The notes below the pieces were generated by a model, which saw nothing but the letters and a program-made list of their open reading frames with translations, had not been told where the DNA came from and made no database searches. From positions 1-5,166 of the forward strand of contig JAICSD010000340.1 in NCBI GenBank assembly GCA_025937075.1: a stretch of 5,166 nt of DNA, written 5' to 3'. The translations under genes and the position numbers were made by a program. Positions within the stretch are counted from its first letter, which is position 1; the number at the start of each line of letters is the position of its first letter. Source of the DNA: Vicinamibacteria bacterium. GTDB lineage: Bacteria > Acidobacteriota > Vicinamibacteria > Vicinamibacterales > 2-12-FULL-66-21. Shown piece after piece: positions 1-5,166 of the stretch.

Positions 1-1
1 C

Positions 2-1261
2 GAGATCCAGCCGCGGCTGAAGAGCTCTCGCGTGAACAAGGGCGCGCTCGTCGGCAGCACGATCGAGGGATCGCCGGCCGCACAGGCCGGGTTCGAGCCC
101 GGCGACATCCTGACGCGGCTCGGCGACCGCGACGTCGACGTGCAGTTCGCAGAGGAAGTCCCCGTCTTCAATCAGTACGTCATGCGCCTGCCGCTCGGGC
201 AGAAGGTCGACGCGACCGTGCTGCGCAGCGGATCGGAGAAGACGCTTCACGTTGTGCCCGTGGAGCGCGCCAGCGTCGAAGCGCCGGTCAAGGAATTGCC
301 GCTGCTTGGTCTCACCGCGTCGAACGTGTCGTTCTGGTCCGCGAAGGAGCTGAAACGAAAGAGCCTCGATGGCGTGCGCGTGCGCGACGTCCGTCCCGGC
401 GGCGCCTCGGCCGAAGCCAGGCCCTCGCTCGACGATGACGATGTGATTGTTGAGATGGACGGCGCCCCGGTGCGCGACGTGGACGCGCTCTCGGCGGCGC
501 TCGAGAAAGCGGTGAAGGGATCGGCCGAACCCGTTCCGACGCTGCTTGGCTTCGAACGCTCCGGCGAGCGCTTGATGACCGTGGTGAGCCTGAACGGATC
601 GGCGTTGGACGACCCGGGACGCGAGGCGACGAAGGCGTGGCTTCCGATCAATACGCAGGTGCTGACGCCCGAACTGGCCGACATGCTGAAGGCGAAGGGG
701 CGCAGCGGATTTCGCGTCACGCAGTTGCTGAACGGATCGGCAGGGCTGGGCCTTCACGTGGGAGACATCATCCTCGCCGTCAACGACGACGGGCTGCAGG
801 CGTCGCAGCCAACCGACGCGGAGCTCCTGGCCACGACGATTCGTCAGTACAAGATCGGCACCGACGTGCAGCTGACGGTGCTCAGAGGCGACCGCGAGGA
901 GAAGCTGCAGGTGAAGCTCCAGCCCTCGCCGCGCCTGCCTCGCGAGATGAAGAAGTACGACGACGATACGTTCGAGTTCCGCGTGCGCGACGTGTCGCCG
1001 ATCGATCGGGAGCGGGGCGGGTGGCCTGAAGGGGAGGGCGTGCTCGTCGAGTCGGTCGCCGAGGGCGGGTGGGCGGCGCTCGGCCATCTCGCAGAGGGCG
1101 ATCTGATCCTGACGATCAACGGCGAGAAGGTCGCCGGCGTCGCGGACGTGCAACAGAAGATGGCGCAGATTTCGGCCGCGCGTCCGCCGACCGTCGTGCT
1201 CTCCGTGCGGCGCGGCATCCGGACGTTTTTCGTCGAAATGCAGACTGCGTGGACCCGATGA
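2..1261 (+). CDS. Multi-PDZ protein, C-terminal part (probable HtrA/DegP-like protease), 5' truncated
   Basis: The reading frame is open from the first bases, so the start lies outside the window. A GTG at 32 is internal to the first PDZ module and is not a credible start. The 419 visible residues hold four PDZ-like modules. Module 1 (residues about 1-88) has the GALV strand, SPAAQAGFEPGDIL and a closing VLRSGSEKTL strand. Module 2 spans about 100-195 (GVRVRDV, DDDVIVEMDGAPV). Module 3 spans about 212-308 (GSAGLGLHVGDIILAVNDD, VLRGDREEKL). Module 4 spans about 328-415 (GVLVESVAEGGWAALGHLAEGDLIL). PDZ modules bind exposed C-termini or hydrophobic peptides. The opening EIQPRL resembles the junction where PDZ1 follows the trypsin-like domain in HtrA proteases, so a periplasmic protease is inferred, but its catalytic domain is not visible. 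The stop TGA lies 14 bp before the next gene's start, suggesting co-transcription. PDZ content is confident; protease identity is moderate. Confidence 0.85.
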   Translation, partial: EIQPRLKSSRVNKGALVGSTIEGSPAAQAGFEPGDILTRLGDRDVDVQFAEEVPVFNQYVMRLPLGQKVDATVLRSGSEKTLHVVPVERASVEAPVKELPLLGLTASNVSFWSAKELKRKSLDGVRVRDVRPGGASAEARPSLDDDDVIVEMDGAPVRDVDALSAALEKAVKGSAEPVPTLLGFERSGERLMTVVSLNGSALDDPGREATKAWLPINTQVLTPELADMLKAKGRSGFRVTQLLNGSAGLGLHVGDIILAVNDDGLQASQPTDAELLATTIRQYKIGTDVQLTVLRGDREEKLQVKLQPSPRLPREMKKYDDDTFEFRVRDVSPIDRERGGWPEGEGVLVESVAEGGWAALGHLAEGDLILTINGEKVAGVADVQQKMAQISAARPPTVVLSVRRGIRTFFVEMQTAWTR

Positions 1262-1262
1262 G

Positions 1263-1268
1263 AAGGAG
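1263..1268 (+). promoter_or_regulatory. Shine-Dalgarno site deciding the start of the trypsin-fold gene
   Basis: AAGGAG sits 7 bases before the ATG at 1276. An in-frame ATG at 1258 overlaps the preceding stop (ATGA) but would place this motif inside the coding region and add six mostly basic residues before the signal peptide. The spacing favours 1276. The site lies immediately after the upstream stop, as expected for coupled translation within an operon. Confidence 0.75.
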
Positions 1269-1275
1269 ACAGCGC

Positions 1276-2091
1276 ATGCGCGTGCGCGCGTTCGCCGCGG
1301 CGGTTGGCCTCGTGCTTCTCGTTCCGGCGGCAGGCGGCGCGCAGAGCGATGCGCGCGCCGCAGCCCGCGATCTCGTCCGCAAATGGCAGGACGCCATCGT
1401 CAACGTTCGCGTCACGCTCAAGCTGCGCATGTCGATGGCGGGCCGCGAGATGAACGCGAGCGACGATTCGGCGGACACTGTCGGAACGGTCATCGATCCG
1501 TCGGGTCTCACGGTGCTCTCGCTCGGCGCCCTCAATCCGGGCGCCATGATGAACAAGATCATCGGGGCGACGTCGCAAGGAAGCGGCGACCGCCCGCAAT
1601 TGAACAGCGAGCCGACCGACGTGAAGATCCGTTTCCCGGACGGGCGTGAAGTGTCGGCGCGGATCGTGCTTCGCGACGAGGATCTGGACCTTGCCTTCCT
1701 GATGCCGATCGCGAAGCTCGACAAGCCGCTCGTCGCGATCGATCTGACGAACGCGACGAAGCCGTCGCTGCTCGACGAGGTCATCGTGCTCTCGCGGCTG
1801 GGGCGCGTCGGCGGGTGGGCGCCTGCCGCCGCGCTGCACAACATCGGCGCGATTATCGAGAAGCCGCGGACGTTCTTCGTGACCGACGCGACGGGGAACG
1901 GCGCCTCGATGGGCACGCCCGCGTTCTTGCCCAACGGCAAGATCGTCGGCCTGATGACGCTTCGCTCCGTCGATCCCGGCCGTCCGGGCATGCTGGCCAT
2001 GATGGGAAACTCGGAAGGCTTCGGGCTGCTGCCCGTCATTCTGCCCGCGGAGGACGTCCTCGAGATCGCGAAACAGGCAACGGCGAAGTAG
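1276..2091 (+). CDS. Secreted trypsin/HtrA-fold protein, probable pseudoprotease
   Basis: The product has 271 residues. It begins with a signal peptide: MRVR, a hydrophobic stretch at about 5-17, then AAGGA|Q with likely cleavage after residue 22, so it acts outside the cytoplasm. The rest follows the HtrA protease layout. VIDPSG at 72-77 matches the strand before the catalytic His. DEDLDLAFL at 134-142 keeps the Asp of the DLA motif (D138). NGASMGTPAFLPNGKIVGL at 208-226 matches the GNSGGP region, and GLLPVILPAEDV near the C-terminus matches the closing strand and helix. By this hand alignment the His position is Gly84, and the nucleophile position is Met212, with a Ser one residue earlier. 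The triad is therefore apparently broken and there is no PDZ domain. The protein may be an inactive chaperone, decoy or regulator of the upstream PDZ protein. An active enzyme using a shifted Ser cannot be excluded, but the missing His argues against it. Confidence 0.8.
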   Translation: MRVRAFAAAVGLVLLVPAAGGAQSDARAAARDLVRKWQDAIVNVRVTLKLRMSMAGREMNASDDSADTVGTVIDPSGLTVLSLGALNPGAMMNKIIGATSQGSGDRPQLNSEPTDVKIRFPDGREVSARIVLRDEDLDLAFLMPIAKLDKPLVAIDLTNATKPSLLDEVIVLSRLGRVGGWAPAAALHNIGAIIEKPRTFFVTDATGNGASMGTPAFLPNGKIVGLMTLRSVDPGRPGMLAMMGNSEGFGLLPVILPAEDVLEIAKQATAK

Positions 2092-2103
2092 GCCATCATG
2101 GCC
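2091..2103. repeat. Perfect inverted repeat GGCCAT-c-ATGGCC
   Basis: Six-base arms with a single central base begin on the last base of the preceding stop codon. One central base cannot form an RNA loop without opening pairs, so this looks more like a DNA dyad than a terminator. It could be an operator for the kinase gene downstream. A chance palindrome in GC-rich DNA is possible. Confidence 0.4.
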
Positions 2104-2133
2104 GAATCAGGGACCGGCCGACAGCATGATGGC

Positions 2134-2150
2134 GGCGCGCAAAGCGCGCC
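2134..2150. repeat. Perfect inverted repeat GGCGCGC-AAA-GCGCGCC
   Basis: Seven-base all-GC arms flank an AAA loop, capable of a strong RNA hairpin. It lies 26 bases before the preferred kinase start (2177) and has no following T-run, so it is not a canonical intrinsic terminator. If the kinase instead starts at 2126 or 2129, the repeat is inside its coding region. It could attenuate read-through from the upstream genes or stabilise an mRNA end. Confidence 0.45.
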
Positions 2151-2176
2151 GGCGAGGAGCCTCGGTTGATCATTTG

Positions 2177-3163
2177 ATGCAGACCATCGCGCATTACAAC
2201 CTGCTCGAGCAGATTGGCAAGGGTGGGCTGGGGGATACCTGGCGCGCGCGCGACTCGCGCGTGGGCCGGACGGTGGCGATCAAGCTGATCGCGGCCGACG
2301 TGGCGCCGGATCAGCAGCGGCGCGATCTCCTGCTCCAGGAAGCGCGGACGGCCGCGACGCTGTCGCACCCGAACGTGTCCACCCTGTTCGATACGGGGGA
2401 TGCCGACGGGCAGATCTACCTCGCGTACGAGTACGCCCCGGGCAGCCCGCTGCGCGGCGAGATGTCGGGCGGGGCACTGAACCCGCGCCGGGCGCTGGAG
2501 CTCGCAACGCAGCTCGCCGACGGCGTCGCCGACGCGCACGCGCACGGCATCGTGCACGGCGATCTGCGCCCCGAGACGATCATCATCACGACGAAGGGCA
2601 GCGCGAAGATTCTCGATTTCGGGTTCGCGCGATGGACCCGCGGCGGCATGCTGCGCGCTCGCGCTGCGAGGGACCCGGACGCGCTGCCCGCGGATGCCGT
2701 CAAGGTGCTCGCGTATCTGTCGCCCGAACAGGCGCTCGGAGGCGCCGTCGACAGCCGCACCGACGTGTTCTCGCTCGGCACCATCACGTTCGAGCTGTTG
2801 ACCGGCCGCAATCCGTTCACCGGGGCGACGCCCGCCGATACGGTCGTCAACGTCATTCAGGGGCGCGTGCCGGCTGCCTCCGAGATCAATCCGTCGGTTC
2901 CGGCCGCCGTCGATCCGATCCTCGCGCGCGCGCTCGCGCGTGATCTCTCGGAGCGCCATCAGGGTGTTGCCGAATTCGCGTCGGACCTGCGATCGGTCTT
3001 GGACTCGCTGGAGCCGCGGGCCTTCGAGCCGCCGCAGGATTCGGGCCTGCTGGCGCTCGACGAGACCCCCGACAAGTCGCCGTCCGCGACAGGCCTGCTC
3101 ATTGGCGCCATCGCCGCCGCTGTCGCCGCGGCGGGGGTCGTGTGGTGGTGGCTCTCCGGCTGA
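2177..3163 (+). CDS. Hanks-type serine/threonine protein kinase, tail-anchored, atypical catalytic loop
   Basis: The product has 328 residues from the ATG at 2177. The family transfers phosphate from ATP to Ser/Thr. Landmarks in order: Gly-rich loop IGKGGLG (13-19), VAIK lysine K36, helix-C glutamate E55, catalytic loop HGDLRPET (127-134, base D129), DFG (147-149), LAYLSPEQ (178-185), DVFSLG (196-201), and a final RHQ-containing helix. A hydrophobic segment at about 304-326 ending WWWLSG anchors the C-terminus with no sensor domain beyond it, leaving the kinase in the cytoplasm. Departures from consensus: HRD is HGD, the loop Lys is Arg131, the metal-binding Asn is Thr134, and the usual GT before xxY[ML]SPE is KV. 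Start choice: kinase homology begins at HYNLLEQIG, so 2177 fits. ATGs at 2126 and 2129 would add a basic leader of about 17 residues. No start has a well-spaced Shine-Dalgarno; GAGGAG at 2154-2159 is 17 bases from 2177. Kinase fold is confident; activity is uncertain. Confidence 0.9.
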   Translation: MQTIAHYNLLEQIGKGGLGDTWRARDSRVGRTVAIKLIAADVAPDQQRRDLLLQEARTAATLSHPNVSTLFDTGDADGQIYLAYEYAPGSPLRGEMSGGALNPRRALELATQLADGVADAHAHGIVHGDLRPETIIITTKGSAKILDFGFARWTRGGMLRARAARDPDALPADAVKVLAYLSPEQALGGAVDSRTDVFSLGTITFELLTGRNPFTGATPADTVVNVIQGRVPAASEINPSVPAAVDPILARALARDLSERHQGVAEFASDLRSVLDSLEPRAFEPPQDSGLLALDETPDKSPSATGLLIGAIAAAVAAAGVVWWWLSG

Positions 3164-3181
3164 TCGCTTCGCTGCTTGTCA

Positions 3182-4177
3182 ATGCTGAATGCCGAACGGT
3201 GCTCGAGCGAACCGCCTCTGATCACGATCGATGACGTGCGTGCGGCGGCAGCGCGCCTGCGCGGGTCCGTCTTCCACACGCCCGCGCGCAGGTCCGAGTG
3301 GTTGTCGGACGCGACGGGCGCCGACGTCTTTCTGAAGCTGGAAATCGTTCAGCCCACGGGCTCGTACAAGATTCGTGGCGCATTCAACGCGGCGATGGCC
3401 GTTCGCGAGCGCGAACCTGCCGCCCGGTTGGTGACGGCGTCGGCCGGCAATCACGGCCTCGGGCTCGCGCGTGCGGCACGCCAGATGTCGCTCCCGTTGA
3501 CCGTGTTCGTCCCGTCCGGTGCGCCGCGCGCGAAGATCGACCCAATCCGAGCATCGGGAGCCGCGGTGGAGTTCTGCCCGACCTATGACGAAGCGGAGCG
3601 CGCGGCGAAGCGGTCCGCGGCCTCAGACGGCGCGCTGTACATCTCGCCGTACTCGCATCCGGACGTGATGGCCGGCGCTGGTACGATTGCGCTGGAGCTG
3701 ATCGACGACCTGGCGACGGTCGATGCGATCGTCGTCCCCGTCGGGGGCGGTGGTTTGATTAGCGGTATTGCGATAGCCGCACGCGCGCTCTTGCCCGCCG
3801 TGGAGATCATCGGGGTCGAGGTCGAGGCTTCATGCCCGTTCACCCGCAGCCTCGCCGCGGGACAGATCGTGCCGATCGATGTGAAGCCCTCAATTGCTGA
3901 TGGGCTCACGGGAAATCTCGATCCCGACACGATCACCTTCGACGTCGTGCGCCGACTGGTCAGCCGTATCGAGGTTGTCGATGAAGGCGCGCTGAGGCGG
4001 GCGCTTCGTGACGTCGTGCTGCAGGAGCACGTAATCGTTGAAGGCGCAGCGGCGGTGGGAGTCGCGGCGCTGCTGTCAGGCGGGTTGGATTTCGCCCGTC
4101 GCAGCGTCGTGGTGATCTTGACGGGGGCGAACATCGATCGCGAGCGCCTGGTGGATGCGATTTCAGGAAACGCGTGA
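3182..4177 (+). CDS. PLP-dependent threonine/serine dehydratase-like enzyme (fold type II, no ACT domain)
   Basis: The product has 331 residues and should be cytoplasmic. It carries PLP fold-type II signatures: PTGSYKIRGA with the Schiff-base lysine K63, SAGNHGLGLA (87-96), the phosphate-binding glycine loop VGGGGLISG (187-195), EGAAAVGVAAL, and LTGANID (313-319) at the ring-nitrogen site. Family members deaminate L-threonine to 2-oxobutanoate or L-serine to pyruvate; serine racemases and hydroxyaspartate dehydratases share this fold. The length and absence of a C-terminal ACT domain match catabolic TdcB-like or racemase-like forms rather than long, isoleucine-inhibited IlvA. Variants are Tyr where Phe is common in S[FY]K, and TGAN instead of the common SGGN. 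The ATG at 3182 is 18 bases after the kinase stop, without a clear Shine-Dalgarno; a TTG at 3176 is an alternative, so expression may rely on coupling. The stop is doubled in frame (TGATGA). Family is confident; substrate is not. Confidence 0.92.
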   Translation: MLNAERCSSEPPLITIDDVRAAAARLRGSVFHTPARRSEWLSDATGADVFLKLEIVQPTGSYKIRGAFNAAMAVREREPAARLVTASAGNHGLGLARAARQMSLPLTVFVPSGAPRAKIDPIRASGAAVEFCPTYDEAERAAKRSAASDGALYISPYSHPDVMAGAGTIALELIDDLATVDAIVVPVGGGGLISGIAIAARALLPAVEIIGVEVEASCPFTRSLAAGQIVPIDVKPSIADGLTGNLDPDTITFDVVRRLVSRIEVVDEGALRRALRDVVLQEHVIVEGAAAVGVAALLSGGLDFARRSVVVILTGANIDRERLVDAISGNA

Positions 4178-4197
4178 TGACCGTCGGCATTCGGTCA
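4178..4197. terminator. Inverted repeat between convergent genes, possible bidirectional terminator
   Basis: TGACCG at 4178-4183 pairs with CGGTCA at 4192-4197, leaving an 8-base loop. It begins just after the dehydratase stop and ends on the stop codon of the opposing receiver-like gene. A convergent junction is where a shared terminator would be expected. The stem is short and no T-run follows on either strand, so the call is weak. Confidence 0.3.
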
Positions 4198-4551
4198 GCC
4201 GGCATTGACGAGGATCGCGGCGAGACGGCCGGCGAATGCGGACCTCGGCATCACCTCGTCGGCGCCGGCGTTCCGCGCCGCGGCAATCAGTTCGGTGTGG
4301 ACGTGTGAGGCGAATCCGAGCGTGCGGATGCCCGCCAAGGCGGGGTCGCCCTTCAGCGCCGCAATCGTGTCGATCGGATTGGTCTTCCCGCTGTTCAGAT
4401 CGAAGATCGCAAGCGTGGGCCCGAGCGTGCGCGCCTGACTGAGGATCTCCTCGGGTGATCGCGCGAACTGCACGTCCACGCCGAGCTGCTTCGCGGTCGC
4501 GCGGATCTTGGAGCTGAAGAGCAGGTCGTCGACCGCCGCGAGAATCGCCAT
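4195..4551 (-). CDS. Small receiver-domain-like protein (stand-alone, divergent response regulator)
   Basis: The product has 118 residues and is cytoplasmic, the length of a single receiver domain with no output domain. It follows the alternating beta/alpha pattern: MAILAAVDDLLFSSKI with an acidic pair D8-D9, LAIFDLNS with candidate phosphoacceptor D51 at the end of strand 3, TLGFASH with S82 in the Thr/Ser switch position, and DEVMPRSAF where phosphoreceiver domains normally have a conserved Lys-Pro. Here that Lys is absent (Pro102-Arg103), so phosphorylation may be altered or lost. The stop is 25 bp upstream-to-start from the phosphatidyltransferase gene on the same strand, so the two probably share a transcript. 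No strong Shine-Dalgarno precedes the ATG. No histidine kinase is in the window. The fold is inferred from pattern; the role is unknown, possibly a protein-interaction adaptor. Confidence 0.75.
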   Translation of the reverse strand: MAILAAVDDLLFSSKIRATAKQLGVDVQFARSPEEILSQARTLGPTLAIFDLNSGKTNPIDTIAALKGDPALAGIRTLGFASHVHTELIAAARNAGADEVMPRSAFAGRLAAILVNAG

Positions 4552-4576
4552 GCGGCGATCATATCCGGTTTGGCAT

Positions 4577-5166
4577 TCAGCGCATCTCCTCTCGATACAG
4601 CGCGCGGCCGTTGGCGATGGCGGAGACCACGACCGTGACGAGCAGTCCTGTGAACGCGATCCATGCGCCCACGTCGAACAAGCGCCACGGTGATCCGAAC
4701 AGCGACACCGTCGGCGATCGGAGCAGCATCATGGCACCGGCGGCGAGGACAATCCGCAGCTCTGTTGGACCGATGCGCCAGAATGCCATCCGGAACTCAC
4801 GCCTGACGTGCGCTGCCAGGGCGATGTCAATCATCAGCAGATAGTAGGCGCTCAGGAACGCGAGACCGGCAGTCTGCGTCATGAAGCCGCCCAGAATGAG
4901 TCCGGCGGTGAGAAGCCCCATGCCGCCGGCATCGAGCACGTGATCCACGTAGTAGCCGTAGCGCGGCCGTTCCTCGCGCCGCACGCGAGCGAGCGTTCCA
5001 TCGAGACTATCGCCCAGCCAGTTGAGGGACAGCATCAGAGGCACCGCAAGGAGCGCGCGCGGATGCGCGCTCGCAATCCAGAACGCCGCGCCGGCGCCCC
5101 CCATCGCCGCAGCGCCCAGCGTCGTCAGATGATCGGAATTGATGCGCGAGGGCAGACGGCGCGCGA
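4577..5166 (-). CDS. CDP-alcohol phosphatidyltransferase family membrane protein, N-terminus outside window
   Basis: The reading frame is open to the right edge. The visible 195 residues begin ARRLPSRINSDHLTTLG, a typical lead-in to the first membrane helix, so the ATG at 5102-5104 is internal and the true start lies beyond 5166. The family signature D-x2-D-G-x2-A-R-x9-G-x3-D-x3-D is complete: DSLDGTLAR, then GYYVDHVLD, with acidic residues at visible positions 52, 55, 74 and 78. These bind metal and the CDP group while an alcohol displaces CMP to form a phosphodiester lipid. About six membrane helices are visible, and a GPTELR motif precedes the fifth. Which alcohol is used (glycerol phosphate, inositol phosphate, serine or other) cannot be read from this sequence. 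The gene is upstream of the receiver-like gene on the same strand. The C-terminus EEMR is complete. Confidence 0.92.
   Translation of the reverse strand, partial: ARRLPSRINSDHLTTLGAAAMGGAGAAFWIASAHPRALLAVPLMLSLNWLGDSLDGTLARVRREERPRYGYYVDHVLDAGGMGLLTAGLILGGFMTQTAGLAFLSAYYLLMIDIALAAHVRREFRMAFWRIGPTELRIVLAAGAMMLLRSPTVSLFGSPWRLFDVGAWIAFTGLLVTVVVSAIANGRALYREEMR

Noticed and set aside
381..992. Recurring word GTGCGCGACGT, three copies in the PDZ gene
   Set aside because: Each copy encodes Val-Arg-Asp-Val in the same codon choice at different structural positions, so codon preference is the simpler explanation than a DNA repeat.
998..1009. 12-base perfect palindrome CCGATCGATCGG
   Set aside because: It lies inside the PDZ coding region and is explained by the codons for Ser-Pro-Ile-Asp-Arg; GATCG-rich words are common throughout the window.
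1069..1275. Upstream extension of the trypsin-fold frame back to 1069
   Set aside because: It overlaps the fourth PDZ module out of frame and reads as Arg-rich shadow sequence; a signal peptide and Shine-Dalgarno place the start at 1276.
844..2099. Long open frames on the minus strand (844-1839 and 1116-2099) opposite the PDZ and trypsin-fold genes
   Set aside because: Their products are Arg/Ser/Pro-rich low-complexity sequence typical of antisense frames in high-GC genes, and the plus strand has clear domain homology across the same span.
2098..2169. Possible 23-codon leader peptide (ATG at 2098, stop at 2167-2169) before the kinase
   Set aside because: No Shine-Dalgarno, no regulatory codon run, and its ATG is half of the palindrome; not enough to call a gene.
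2096..2959. Minus-strand 287-codon open frame opposite the kinase gene
   Set aside because: Arg-rich composition without recognisable motifs; the plus strand carries all kinase motifs there.

Overview
This is a high-GC bacterial window with strong G/C third positions. It carries six protein genes and no RNA genes, mobile elements or CRISPR arrays that I can see. The protein styles suggest an Acidobacteriota-like soil or sediment bacterium, possibly of the Vicinamibacteria type: multi-PDZ HtrA-like proteins, a short tail-anchored Ser/Thr kinase, and a stand-alone receiver-like protein. That assignment rests on resemblance from memory, not on a marker gene.

Plus strand, 2-4177: four genes run in the same direction. 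The first is the C-terminal 419 residues of a protein with four PDZ-like modules, truncated by the window edge and probably the tail of an HtrA-type protease. It is followed almost without a gap by a secreted trypsin/HtrA-fold protein that seems to have lost its catalytic His and Ser, so it is a likely pseudoprotease. After an 85-bp gap with two perfect inverted repeats comes a membrane-anchored Hanks-type Ser/Thr kinase with an atypical catalytic loop. Eighteen bases later begins a PLP-dependent threonine/serine dehydratase-like enzyme.

Minus strand, 4195-5166: two genes face the plus-strand set. A CDP-alcohol phosphatidyltransferase (N-terminus beyond the right edge) lies upstream of a small receiver-domain-like protein, 25 bp apart and probably co-transcribed. 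The two gene sets converge at 4178-4197, where a small inverted repeat touches both ends.

How they may work together: the first two genes look like an envelope protein-quality-control or scaffold pair (PDZ protease plus degenerate partner). The kinase and the receiver-like protein are signalling parts that depart from the textbook catalytic residues. The dehydratase and the phosphatidyltransferase are metabolic. I see no clear evidence that the whole window is one system. The most distinctive thread is three degenerate 'enzyme-fold' proteins (protease, kinase, receiver) within 4 kb.
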